NCBI RefSeq assembly: GCF_036898095.1
Contig: NC_090743.1
Coordinates: 23,991,426-24,055,425 of the forward strand
Length of the DNA stretch: 64,000 nt
Origin: Palaemon carinicauda
Lineage: Eukaryota; Arthropoda; Malacostraca; Decapoda; Palaemonidae
Direction: 5' to 3'
Positions 38,794 to 51,560 of this stretch are shown here, piece after piece; position 1 is the first letter of the stretch; the number at the start of each line of letters is the position of its first letter. The translations under genes and the position numbers were made by a program. The notes under the pieces are model-generated. The model did not search any database. It had not been told where the DNA came from and saw only the letters and a program-made list of their open reading frames with translations.

Positions 38794-39077
38794 GTAAGTG
38801 TAAATTTTTTCAGTCTCAAAGACCACAATTGTCAATATTTTCAATGTTATCATTATACTTTTCTAAGAATATGATGATAAAAGGTTATTTAGTTTTTTTA
38901 AGCTTAGGAACCTAATAATAAAGGGTTATTTAGTTTTTGAGACCAAAATTAATTGCAGTAGTCTGTATAATTGTTTTTAACAAATTTAAACATTCATATT
39001 GTTTTGCGATTTAGATATCTTTGTGTATAATCCTTCAAAATTCCATCTATGTTTCTAGTACTATATTGTATTCATAG

Positions 39078-39281
39078 CTACAAATGGTCAAATAAAGACT
39101 ATGGCCAGTATAAAAGTAAAGTATAAAGGTGTTTGGGGGCTCACAAAAGCATTGTTGACAGCACCTTCCCGAATGACAGACCACAATCGACCTTGGGGGC
39201 CAGAGGATGATGAATTTGACAGGGGTTCTTCGTATCGATGTTCTACAGGGCGATCCTCTGCTACTATACCTTCTTACAACG
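39078..39281 (+). CDS. Unc-115: Unc-115/abLIM linker exon
   Basis: The acceptor is GTATTCATAG and the donor ACG/GTATGT. One base is carried in (Ser codon) and one G is left, which joins TT of either following alternative exon to give Val. The protein contains KVKYKGVWGLTKALLTAPSR, RPWGPEDDEF and a Ser-rich end (RSSATIPSYN). A nearer upstream AG (39058) is out of frame, which fixes the start. Confidence 0.85.
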
Positions 39282-39507
39282 GTATGTAGGCAATATTTGT
39301 TCAAAGTTTAGTTCTTTAAGGATACATCAAAGAAATTTACTTGAAAAGTATCTTATTTCTATGAACCTTCCCTGGTGTTTAAATTGCTTCTCTCTCGAAG
39401 CTATAGTTGCTTAATGTTGGTGTCTATCCTAAAACTAGAAATTTCCTTTTTTTCCCTTGCAGTAGTCCTGACCCTCGAGTATAATACTATATTGGGATCA
39501 TTGGGTG

Positions 39508-39735
39508 GGTTAAAGACCGTTCATGAATGGCAGAAGCAAGGGACTGTGACAATGTATTTGAGACTGACCATATATAGCCTACATATACTTATACAATATA
39601 CTGTAATCAGTGCCCAAGCCCCCTTTCCACCCAAGCTAGGACTCAGCTGGTAGCCCTATAATCTCCCCCAAATCCCTCTACCCTTAGCTCACAAGGATGG
39701 TGAGGTTGCAGATGCTACAAAAAACTACAGCGTAC
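39508..39735 (+). mobile_element. SINE-like interspersed repeat fragment
   Basis: The segment with CCCACCCAAGCTAGG (read here as CACCCAAGCTAGGACTCAGC) and TTAGCTCACAAGGATGGTGA matches, from memory, a widespread decapod repeat whose intact form ends in a tRNA-like B-box sequence. Here that 3' part is missing. Identification rests on memory of the repeat, not on a search. Confidence 0.55.
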
Positions 39736-40579
39736 AGGCTCTTTTTTTATAATATTGGTTAGGCGAAGCGGTAATTATTTTGCCTTCCCAACTTTCCGAG
39801 GTAAAAATAATTTTAATGCATAAATTTCTCCTCTGTTTTTTCACATTTCTTCTCGGGGGAAGGGTGTCAGCAGTATTATAACTCAGAAAATAGATTCCTA
39901 TGCCCCGTAAAGGCTGTTAGTTGTTGTTCAGACAAAACTTAATATATTAGGGGAAAGGTTTCCAATAAGTTTTGTGGGGTTAGAATTTCAAAGTGCCCTT
40001 TCTCCAAGAATGCTTTGTCTTTTCTTATTAAAATTTTAGTGACAGATGCTCACAGAGAATTAGATCCTGGTCAAATGAAAGACCTGAAAGTTCAAGTTCA
40101 TTAGAAGTGTAGCTTCTTTTCTTTATTTTTGTTGAAATATTTCTTTAGAAAGGGGTTTGGCTGCAGTTCAGTGATGTACCCAGTTTATTTTTGCTAAACA
40201 TTGTTTGAGAAGCTTGGTTTGTTAATAAGAATTTCTGGACACTGAGTTCTGTTGGAGCTGCAGGTGATGCAGTTCAGTAATAATTTTTTCTTTTAACATT
40301 TTTGAAAGATGTGAATTTAGTTATAGTTTTAATTTCGTAAAAATAAATTCAGGGTGATGAGTACTATAGTAAATAAAAAGTTTTTAAAAGTTAAATGTTG
40401 ATATTTCTAAGAGGAATTTTCAAGTTTTAAAATTCTTTATATTCTTTTAAGATTTAGCCTCTTGAGACTTTAGTTTCCCCTCTTTTAGTCTTTCTTTCAC
40501 TATCCCACCATCTCAATGTGAGAGTTAGCAATGTGGATGTCAGGGGAGATTCATAGAAATGAACAGAACTTTAATAGTG

Positions 40580-40880
40580 AAATTACTTATTTCTATAATC
40601 ACCTGGCATTCATAAACATGCCTATCGCCCACCTCTCTACTGAATAGTGATGTCAACAGTACTTTCGACTTTGATGCTAAAAAACAAAGGGTATGGTTTA
40701 CCATAGCGGTTGTGTTGCCATGCACTGCCATATGATACTAATACAGTATACTACACTAGAGGACAAGACTATTGCAAATGAAGCAAACAAGTATTTTATT
40801 TTTAGGGTTAATGTCAACATGAAGCCAAATTTGAGAGAAAAGTAATATTAATGCCAGGTGAGTATAGAAATAAGTAATTT
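40580..40880. mobile_element. Short inverted-repeat element (MITE or solo DIRS terminus)
   Basis: 31-bp terminal inverted repeats (40580-40610 and 40850-40880) differ at one base and enclose about 240 bp without coding sequence. The terminal motif CTTATTTCTATAATCAC also occurs at about 57047 and a related inverted form at about 56222-56255, so it is a family rather than a chance hairpin. It could be a MITE or the fused ends of a deleted larger element. Confidence 0.75.
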
Positions 40881-43800
40881 TGTTATTATAGTTGTTTTAT
40901 TTTTTAGAGAAGTTCATGTTATAAGGGATGTTTATAATTTCTGTTTGTACAGTACAGTATACTGTAATTTAGTCAGCCAACATTAAATTTTCTCATGTTG
41001 CTAGAAATAAATGGTCCTCATTTGAAGTTGTTCTTAAAAATATGCTACATAATTTTAAGTAGAGATGTTATTACTATTTTTTTTATATAAAACTTGGTGG
41101 GTATATGTTAAAAGAAATTATTATAATGCCACCATTGTGAATGGTTACTCTTCCTTCTATAGCAAGTACAGCAGGTTCTTAAACTATGGTAATATTAGGC
41201 AAAAAGATAGTTTTAACACAGCATTTTATTCATCTTAGTCAAAAGTATTGATCAGTTATAATTCAGATTTATTTCATGACAAAGCCATAACTCATAAAAA
41301 GTCATACATTTGTAGTCATAGAAAAATGTCCCAGAAACTACCGTTTTTATCTAATATACTGACAAGAACAGTATTGTATTAGTATTGCACAAGAGCCACC
41401 TGGCTCTTTAGCTGCTTTGAACTTGAGGATTCAGGAGGCACATATGAATTATAATACTATCTGTGATCTTTATGTGCCTGCTATATAAAAGACTACAGTT
41501 TCTGAGACATTAAAAGACTTGAGAATGTGGAAATTTATGTGATTGAGTGGCTTATTTTTCGCAGTTTCTAGTCAGGATTCACAACATAGGAAATATCAAA
41601 TTGAAATACCAAGCATAGTTGCCTGATCTACAAAATCATTGGGGATATCCAATTGTCTCATATATTGGTGGGTTTGACATAATGATTGTAAAGTGAACCC
41701 ATTCATTACAATTGCAATAATCTTAACTTTGTTCCAGGCACTCAGTGATATGTTTAAATCTTTTTTTATTACATGTACTATTATATTCTTAATTGTTGGA
41801 CATTGCATCTAATTAAGAACTGCAAAAGGTATTTTTTTTCATCATATTTTGGTACCTATAGAATACTTTTATCTTTAGTACACTTTAGCTTTTGAGGGAG
41901 TAACATTAATATGAAGAAGTCTTTGTGTGTCGGTTTATGGAGTGATATATAATTATATTTTTTTTACATACTTGCTGTACTTGATGTAAATCCTGTTCCA
42001 TCCTTCTGACCTTTCCTAAATTGCCCTAATATTCTTTTCTTCCGTCAGTGTGAATTATTGTATAACAAGTCATCAGTTTATTTATGTAGTATAATTTTTG
42101 TTACTTGATATGGGATGCCTGCATGCATTTTAACTAATACTTAACGAATTTACAAAAGTTAGTACAGTAACTTATATTTGTGTTAAAGCTATGGAGGCAG
42201 TGAGAAAATATTTCTGACATTTATTTATAATATACTACTGTATATAGATTAAACTTGGTGACTTGCAAAAACTTGGTTAAGGGTGTTTTGGAAAAGATAA
42301 AGTTTCATATTTCTTAAAATCTCAATAAGCTGTAATGTTCAGTTATCAGTTTCAGGTGCTACTGGACTTTTTCTTGAGATGGTTGTAATTCAGTTGTTAA
42401 TGGCAAGATGTAAATGTGGACAAATAATTTGCTTATTTAACACACGAAATTAGATAAGAGAGCCCCCATATATTTATATTAATATCATGCCCTATTTTTT
42501 GCATGGAGTACTTTTCTTTACACACTTTACAATTTTTGTCCAAACTCTATGTCACTGCAAGTGCATTATTGTCACAATTTAAAGCAACCCACAATAACTT
42601 TTGGTCAAAAGATAAGTGTTAATTGTAAGAATGGGATTTCACATACTACTAAGAATATTGAAAGAATAATCACCCAAATCATTTAAATACAACAACCTCT
42701 CAACCATATTATATGCTTTCAGTGTCTGATAGAGAGGCTAAATTGGATCAGAAATAAAGACTACTAAGTATTACTTACACTTCAACATTCATTATATCAC
42801 ACAGCCAACAGTAGTACCGTATAATGATAGAGGGCCTATTCTTTGAATTTAAACGATTTACTTGCAAATTTCATCACTTCTGAAAACATAGTCTTGCAAA
42901 AACATGATGCATAATAAAGCTTAAAAGTTTAAAGTCTGATAAGCTGAGATATTACTTAATAATAGAATACATTTTGTATATGGGGCTGTTTCTTTTTTTC
43001 ATTATCATTACATAAATTACAGTTGTCACTAGTGGAGTATGAGATTGCTTTTGCTTTATTGCCATGAAGTGAATTACAATTTGTCCCAATTTTTTTTCAA
43101 GACTTTTGGTATAAAGATAATCGTTCATTAAATTTGCTGATTTTTGCATAAATCAGTGGTTAATGGTATGACAAGGTATTCGTGCTATGATACTTGTGAA
43201 TGTTCACTTTTTATTTATTAGGGTGGGTGTTTGAAGTTGGATTGACTCACCTTTTTATTGCTGTGTTTTAAGTTTCACATGCATAGCCTGTCTTTAATAT
43301 CATTAGAAATGCATGTTTCAAGTTACTTTTCTTTTAGGTTTGTATATTTACTTCATGCTTTAAATTTTAACTTTTTAATGGTTTGCTAGATCCAGGTCGT
43401 AGGTGGGAAGTTCTTTGCTTGTTTCAATAATAATGCTAAAGAATTTTTTTTCATGATTCATCCTCAATTATTGCATAATGATTAGGCCAGTTCTTACCAT
43501 GATTTATCAAGAGAACAGCCAATTTCTTTTTTATTTTGCTATATTAAGTATTATAGCTATTAACTTTTGATAAAAAGGGCTTTGTCTTACTATTGCTAGG
43601 TATTGCACAGCTTTTTTTCACTTATAATTGGCTGGTCTCAGCATTTTTTTTTTTATATAATTTGTGTTTGCATGTTTCTTACTGACCTAGTTATTTTGTT
43701 TTCTCCCTCCTCCCCTGCCACCCTTCCCTTTATATATTGTCGTCTGCCTGTTTATCCTCCACCCTTGACCTTGTCCAAATGCCTTTGCTATGACCGTCTT

Positions 43801-44191
43801 ACTTTGACAATACCCCTTTATGTATACTGTATTGAATTGGTGATGGACACTGTAATAACATCTGAATATTTTTATAAATATTGTTATACCGTATATTGGT
43901 TATGATTCACGGATTTTAACGTGATGGCTTGGATGACTATGAAATCATCCTTCGATGTATCCTAAATTTGAAATCCTGACGGACGAAATTCCTGACCTCA
44001 TATAATCGATTACCTCATTGATGAACTCATTAACCTGGACATTACCCAAATCCACACTGGAATGTGACCCAACTTCCTGAATCCATATAAATCCTATAAT
44101 AACCTCATGGTTAAAACCTCTTAATCCTTCATAATCAATGTCCTTATATCTATCAATCCTTGTCCCAAATCCCAACTGCCTTATCCTATAG

Positions 44192-44289
44192 TTGTATCAG
44201 CCCTCCGAGGGGAACCTAAACCGGGTTATGGACTCAAGTCGTCCACTCTACCCGCAGCCGGACGCAATGGTGGCTCAGCTGGATTAATC
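44192..44289 (+). CDS. Unc-115: Unc-115 alternative exon A (of a duplicated pair)
   Basis: 98 bp from TTATCCTATAG to ATC/GTGAGT. One base is carried in and it ends on a complete codon, giving 33 codons. It reads VVSALRGEPKPGYGLKSSTL and then a Gly/Ala-rich tail. It aligns with exon B at 44603-44700 without gaps, with 11 of the first 14 residues identical, the same length and the same phases. The VVS-LR-PKPGYG motif is shared with insect Unc-115. Confidence 0.85.
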
Positions 44290-44602
44290 GTGAGTAACTA
44301 TACATGCTAAAATTTGGTTAGATGTACTTTCTTCTTTCACTTTCAACTTGCACTGCATGGAGGAATAGTTTTCATCATGAGAATGGCATTGGTACTCCCT
44401 TCTTTACAAATAATGAAGTTCTTCTTGAACCTAAGCCTGTAGAAAAGCAGCACTGTCCACTATCATTCAAATTGAGTGAGTCATTTATTTTTAATATCAT
44501 TCCCTAATGCTTATCTTATGAAACAACTATCCTCCTTGCCATGCAATGACCATAACTGGGAGTTTTTTAACTGACTTTTGCTGGCCTTTTATGGCCCTCC
44601 AG

Positions 44603-44700
44603 TTGTGAGCTCCCTCAGGCAACCTCCCAAGCCTGGCTACGGTTTCTCACCACGCAACACCTTCTACCGTCAAGGTCTTGGATCAATTTCTGCGCTTCAT
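44603..44700 (+). CDS. Unc-115: Unc-115 alternative exon B (of a duplicated pair)
   Basis: 98 bp from TGGCCCTCCAG to CAT/GTAAGT, again 33 codons. It reads VVSSLRQPPKPGYGFSPRNT and ends GSISALH. Its PKPGYGFSPR part resembles the single exon I recall in insects. Splicing A to B would shift the frame, since A ends in phase 0 while B needs one incoming base. A given mRNA should therefore use one or the other. Confidence 0.88.
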
Positions 44701-47700
44701 GTAAGTCACTGCTTTTACACGCTTATTGCATCACTTTCTTTTTCTAAGTCATGTAATCAGTTTGTTGTTATTATTTTTACCATTTACTAATTCAGTTTTG
44801 AGTAATGCAGTACTTTACTGTAGTTGTAGTCAACTTTCGCTGCAAATCAACACTGTGTCACTTTTTTATCCGCTAATCAAGTATTCAGCCATTTCTCTTC
44901 TATGTAATGCTGTTACAATTTTTTTGTAATTAACTAGTATTATCAACTGTGCATGCAAGGCTTTACTGAATTTGTTCTTTTTTTATGTTAGTGCAGGTAT
45001 TACATAACTCCCCCAGAAATATATTTTTTCATTCTTTACAAGAAAAAATGTTTTGCCCTCCAAATAATAACATTGGTAGCTATACTATAAAGATATTAAA
45101 TAATCTATACCTGAGTTTAATAAGAATACATATTCCATATACAGTGCTTTGAATAGTTTCATCCGTACATTTGTGTTGCTTGTGGGTAGTCGAATAGAAG
45201 TTAAGAATTCTAACTTTGTGACCTTGTTATCCTGCTAGATAATAGCAATTTTTGTTGCCTGCCAAAATAGCTTGTTTTATTTTCAAAGCTAGATGCAGAA
45301 TGCCAGGATAGGGTAGTTGAAGAATTCCATACTGACTATTGAAGAAACATTCGCTTAATGTAACATTTCACGAGTATATAATACATAATTTTATTTACAG
45401 TATAATCTTGAAATAGTTTGTTAAATTGAAAGATCTTTTTCTCATTAAGTTACATAATAATTATTCACTTTTGTAAATATGAGTTTCATTCTGTACAAGA
45501 ATAAAAAAAAAAAAATAGGGATCATTTATTATACTCATTGATGACATTAAAAGAGAAATTAACTATCACGTTATTTAATTGCTTAGAATGCTTTATCTTT
45601 AATGTATTGGCAACAATGCATGGTTACGCATTGGTGCTTTTGAGTATTTTGCATTCCTCTTCACTTTTAACTCTAACCTGTAAGTTTGTGTACAGTACTT
45701 GAACCTGGACAATAGTACTGTACAGAAGTGGTACAGTAAGTGCATCGTATTCCAAACAGACACAAGGAAGCTATTAATAAATAATGATAGATGTTAAGTT
45801 TGCCCTTAGAACTGTTATAAGAATACGTAATACTTTTAGTAAGGTGGTAATTATCTCAATGCTTTACACATTAAATTTTATTTATTTCTTTGAACCAACC
45901 CTTACGTTCGTATTGCTTCTCTCTTGCAGCTAATTAAATACGGTCAGCCCTAAAACTAGAACATTTCTTACTTTCTTTCCATGTAATAGGGCTGCTTCTC
46001 TAGTGAAATATTGAGATTTATGGTGGTTTATGCCACTAATTGTGAATGGATATGTCATATCTCCTTTGTCTTTCAGTTGTGTTGTCGATAAGTTTATTGG
46101 TAGTCGTTATATCCGCACTCCAGATTGTGAATTAGGTAGCTCTATAGAAACTTATTAATTCTTATAGATTAATAAGGGATGTCTTCATCTGGTTTTGCTT
46201 TGTATTCCTGTGAGGGTTGTTCAAGGAATTTATTGTTGGTCTATAATGATACTACTGTACAGTTATTATCTTATCGTTATGCGCTAGGGGCAAAAGTGGG
46301 ATTTGAATTACTGTTGAGATGACAGTTCCTCTTATGTAGAAATATGTTCACTTAGTGAATGACCGCTTAAAAAATTTGTCATAAAAGAAAATTTTTTTTT
46401 TTTAGTTTAGGTGAATTGCCAGAGAAGACTAAGATAGTTTATTACAGTGAGGGTATGATTGCTAATTCCATTCCAACTATTACCAAGCTTAGGGGTTAGA
46501 TAGTAATGAGCTTCATAGGCTTTTCCTGATTTTGATTTGTTTGTACAATCTAGAGAGCTAGCAAACTTTCAGGCAAAGGCATTGATCCTAGCCTAACTTG
46601 CTCAATTTTGAATCCTAGGCTAACTCCTCAATTTGTGCCTAACAGTTCTGTTGTACCAGTCAGTAGGGGTTTTGTTAGTACACAACACTATAGAGTCGTT
46701 ATAGAGTCTTGCTCTTTCAATCACTTCAAATCCTTCTACTGTGAAGCAATATAAACATCAGTTGAATATAGAAATAATCCATTTAATTAAAATTTCTTTT
46801 TTTCGATACAAAAGATCATGAATTAAAGAAAACAGTAAATCATTAAGTAAAAATTATAGATATTAGCCATGGAGAATTATGGTTAAAATGTCATATTTAT
46901 AGTGTATGAAGGTTGCAAATTATTTTTATAGTAATTTTATATAATTGCGCGAACAGTAGTGATATTCCATATTTTACTTCAGTATATTTTGGGAAATACT
47001 TTATATTTTCAGATGTCTTTAAGCACACAACAGCAACTCGCTTGTAATTCCACAAATTTCTGGTGTTTTATTCCTTTCACCTCTTGATATTGCTCACTGG
47101 CTTGAATTCCACCATATTAGGAAAGGGCGTCTTCATTAATTTCATACCACATGGATTCTTTGCTTATATTAATTAGTGGTTTCATAAAGTGTTAGGAAAT
47201 AAAGTAATTTTGGCTGTTATAGACATATATACAGTACATATATAATTTTGGCTGTTTTAGACATGTACAGTATACTGTATACTATTTTTTCATCAACATT
47301 AGGCCCTATTCTTTAAGAAATGACAGTACACAAACCCCCTAATAGTGAATATATGATTATTTTCTTGGCTGTACCATTATCATATACAGTATGTCTTATT
47401 TTCCTCTGTCCTTTGTCTTGTGTTCTCTCTGCCTGAACTCTCCACAATGTTGAGTTTCATCTACTCTACTTGTCTTACAGTTTTCCATCCTGTTCTTTCT
47501 ATATTTATGACTGTGTGTTTCTGACACTTATTCAGATAAATTAAGGAAATTTTGCCTGAATATTCTTTGTTTTTCATTTGGTAAAGTAACTGAAATTTGT
47601 ATTATAATGAATTTTATATACTATTATCAACAAAAGCCTTATTTTCTGTTCCAGTTCATTAATTACCAAAAGATTTAATTATTGGGTGGGGTGTGATCGT

Positions 47701-48345
47701 GAAGCTCTGCTGTGATTTTTTTTTTTTTTTTTTTTTTCAAAATTTGTCCACCACCCTTAAATTTGGATCATAGCAATACTGTAAAATTTTATCAAGAAAT
47801 ATCTTACATAAAATCTAACTAAAATATTTTATTCTTTTTATTTGTAGAAAGGGTGCAATTTTCTTTAATACAAAAAATTATAGTATCATTTGTCTTTCTT
47901 GTAATGTTATACAGTACAGTAATATCTTTACCACAACAACCACATCCTTATAAGAGTGGTTTTGTGTAGTAAGTTACCTGACTCCCATATTATACTGAAG
48001 TAAGAAAATGGATTGATCCATGATAGGTAATGTTAGGACAAAGAAAAATATCTTATTTACATATTACTCAAAGTAGCCTTATTAAAATCAGAGAACTGTA
48101 CATTAACAAACAAAAAAAATTCAGTTGTGCTGCATATGGAAGCCATTTTTTTAGATGATTTGTACTGCAATTTGGTTATTTCATGAATTGTAATTTTTAA
48201 TATGAAATATAAAAAGAATGAAAAATATAAAAAGGATTTATTTAATTTTATATATATTTTGATTAGTTCTTCTTTTCGGTATTCTGTTCCTAAGTATATT
48301 TATGAATTAGTTCTTATAATAAAATCTATTAAATCTTTGCTGCAG
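44701..48345 (+). other. 3.6-kb intron, nothing recognised
   Basis: AT-rich throughout with scattered TACTGTA/TACAGTA words and short homopolymer runs (for example T at 47720-47738). I see no exon, transposon or RNA gene. Confidence 0.75.
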
Positions 48346-48415
48346 GGTGATTACAGTTTCTCAGGCCTTGGTGAAAAAACGCAGAGCACAGAGTTCAGTA
48401 GCGCACGGTCAGATG
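48346..48415 (+). CDS. Unc-115: Unc-115/abLIM linker exon (STEFSS)
   Basis: The acceptor is CTTTGCTGCAG and the donor ATG/GTAAGT, 70 bp. It starts in phase 0, as required after exon A or B, and leaves one base. It reads GDYSFSGLGEKTQSTEFSSA and then RSD. The TEFSS...SD piece just before the GDRSAL-type motif is a recognisable part of the family. Confidence 0.85.
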
Positions 48416-51045
48416 GTAAGTATCATTTGATTAAAATTTAAAACTACAGTAGCAGTATGCATATTAAAATAAAAGTAATTTACATAGTTAATATCAAAAT
48501 GTTTAAGAGGTGGCTATTTTTTCTAGCCAGGTTTTAGGCCAATATGATTCATGAGAATTATTGTATTAGCCATACTGATTTCAGTATATGGTATTAATTG
48601 TACTAGTGTTCAATTTCACAAGGTATATGGATATTGCCTATCAGTGTAACAATTACTTGGCGGATTGTTGGATTGTAGCCGAGGCTTAATCAAGTTACTA
48701 GATCTAGTTTAGAAATCATACATTTACTTTAGAAATATTTGGATGAAGGAGAATGTTTCTAACTGTAGTATTTATTGAATTGCATTTCTTGTAAGCTATG
48801 CTTTGTTTCCAGAGCTAATTAGTTTTTATATACAGTACTACATACAGTGCTTGGATAGGCATTTTTGTTACAAGGTTTCATCTTTTGCATTGCAAGACTA
48901 ACCATTCTTTGCTTTATTTTGCCTTGTAGTTGCTTACAATATCACAATTGTTTGACATAAAAAACCTCATCAATAGTTTTACCACTTTTAGTAAAATATA
49001 TATTTTGATAATATTGAAATACATTTTCCTTGTTTTTGTAAATTAAACCAAGCATATTTTTTCTTTTTATTCTATAACTTGGTGTAGGTAATTTTTTTTT
49101 ATTACCGTGAAGTTTAAGATGACAAATATTATGTTATAAAAAGCTAGTGAAGATCAGTCAGTAGAGCTGTGCTGAATTTGTTTTTTTCAGTGTAAATTGG
49201 ACAGAAAAATACTTTAGCTACAGCAAAATATAAGATTCTTGGTGAGCTCTCGACACATTGTGATCCTTTGCACCACAAGGCTCGTATTAAAAACTATGGC
49301 CATAAATTTTGCCTCATGCTTATTACATTTATTCCCTGAAGCTTCTCATTTGCAGCCTAGGAGGCATATGTGAGAAAAATGCATTCGCGATTTTGGAGTT
49401 AAGAAGTTTTTAAAATATATAGATGATATTTCTATGCTACAATTTGCATTTTTTGAGTGTTTTGCTTTTATACATTCGGAGCCCTTTAATATTAAGCTTA
49501 CAGATTTTACAATCACACAATCAGTTAGTTGCACACACTGGTCTCATTTCTTTTCTTTTGAACATTCTTATGGTTGCAAATTAAGGTTAAAGATATTTAG
49601 ACTTTCTTTAAGCCCACACAGTAGTAAGAATGTCAGATTTTATTTTACCATGTAAATATTACCAACCATGATGCAATTAGTGAATAATACTAGCTTCATC
49701 TTGGTGAACAACACCTGATTGCTCTTTTCCTTTAGCTATACGTGAACAGTTTGGGTGCTTGAAAAACGAAACATTAAAATTTTCATGTTCACATATGACT
49801 CACACAAAAAATCATTACAGTACTAGATTTTGTAATTGTAGTCCAAAAAATTGAAAGGGTAAAAATTAGATATTTAGTCAGCAATTAATTATACATCAAC
49901 TAAGAAAATCATGGTTTGTAGTGATTACATTGTAAATGGTAAAAACTGCATGATCAACATTTTTTCAGGAATATCATGTTTCAATAAACCGGTGTTGGAA
50001 AAGAAAATCACGTCATTGAAATAATACTTTAAGGTCAAAATTTTCAAATGCTATGACTCATTGGTCATTGAATTAAGATTTGAAACTTTCTCATTTTTTT
50101 TTTTTTGACATGTAAAATGGTTGGTAGAAAAAATTTCTTATTGGCATTTTTGAGGTTGTCATATGGTATTTATCATACTATAGAGTACAGTATTAAGGAA
50201 TTACACTAATTAATCATGGTTAGTAAATTTTTGAAGTCTGGTAAATCCTTATTATGTATGTAGATGAAAAAATCAGTATTTTTGAGGCTCACAAAATGAT
50301 AGGGGATGGCTACATTAAAGGTCACATTTGAAAAAGCTAGCCACTTACCACCTGAGGTACTTGCAATTAAATATCAAGGGGAAATGTGATTGTATTGAAA
50401 GTGTATTTCATGCACAGTACTCTAGTTATTAAGTTAAATTCATATTTTGGCTATGTTGATAAATTTTAAATAGCTGTAGCATGGTAGGCAGATTTGGACG
50501 CTGCCTACAACATATACAACACATATTTTTTTCTTGGTACAGTAGCAGTACTGCATTTCAATTTTTTACAACCAACACAAATAGTAGACCTCGGTTAAAA
50601 TAGCATCATTTTATGCTAGAAATTTAAATTAGAAGCAAAAAGTACTGTTTACATTTTATGATGAGAGTATGTTTGTGGCATTATTTTTCTGTAGCTGTTA
50701 TAGTAGCAGACAGGCCAGATTTACCTTGCCAAAGTACCAAGCAAGTATACATCAGATCCATGATAAATGTTAGTTGAAATTGAATATTTTTAACTTGTTA
50801 TATACTGTTTAATGAGAATATATTACATGCGGGGACAAAGATCTTTGTGATTGGCAACTTTGAAAAAACATCCTGAACTACTGTAATTAAATACATTGCA
50901 TTGGATTATACTTTTTTTTCTAAACATATACAAAATGAGGGGCCAGTGACAGGTAAATTGTTGTAATGTTAGTGATGAACAAGTGGTTAGCAGGATCTTA
51001 TATCAAGGTTCTGAAGTGTATTTGATTGTGGTTTTGGTCTCTCAG
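48416..51045 (+). other. 2.6-kb intron, nothing recognised
   Basis: AT-rich intron without identifiable elements; open frames are short and random-looking. Confidence 0.75.
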
Positions 51046-51086
51046 TTTCAGCAGGTTCGCTCACAGATGCCGATAGGAGCGCCTTG
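51046..51086 (+). CDS. Unc-115: Unc-115/abLIM short exon (DADRSAL)
   Basis: 41 bp between GGTCTCTCAG and GTATGT. With one incoming base it reads [14 protein letters not shown], 14 codons, ending in phase 0. [10 protein letters not shown] matches the motif before the villin headpiece region of abLIM proteins. A second acceptor six bases downstream (TTTCAG, exon start 51052) keeps the same frame and would give [12 protein letters not shown]. Confidence 0.82.
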
Positions 51087-51202
51087 GTATGTATTAATTG
51101 CTTGCTCTCAGGGCCCCAACCATTGTAGATATGTGCATAGGCTTAGTTTGTGGGAATATCAGGAGTTTGGACTTGAATTTTATGGAATAAGTATTTACAA
51201 TT

Positions 51203-51560
<358 letters not shown>

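Larger units (their letters stand above)
39282..44191 (+). other. 4.9-kb intron with SINE-like and fold-back repeats
   Basis: Contains the SINE-like fragment at 39508-39735 and the inverted-repeat element at 40580-40880. The remainder (about 40900-44190) is AT-rich intron with no recognised feature. Confidence 0.75.

Noticed and set aside
39059..39077. Alternative acceptor at 39057-39058 for the exon ending 39281
   Set aside because: Using it puts the exon out of frame with the preceding exon.
43603..43905. 100-codon plus-strand frame
   Set aside because: Hydrophobic, low-complexity translation of AT-rich intron with no conserved motif.
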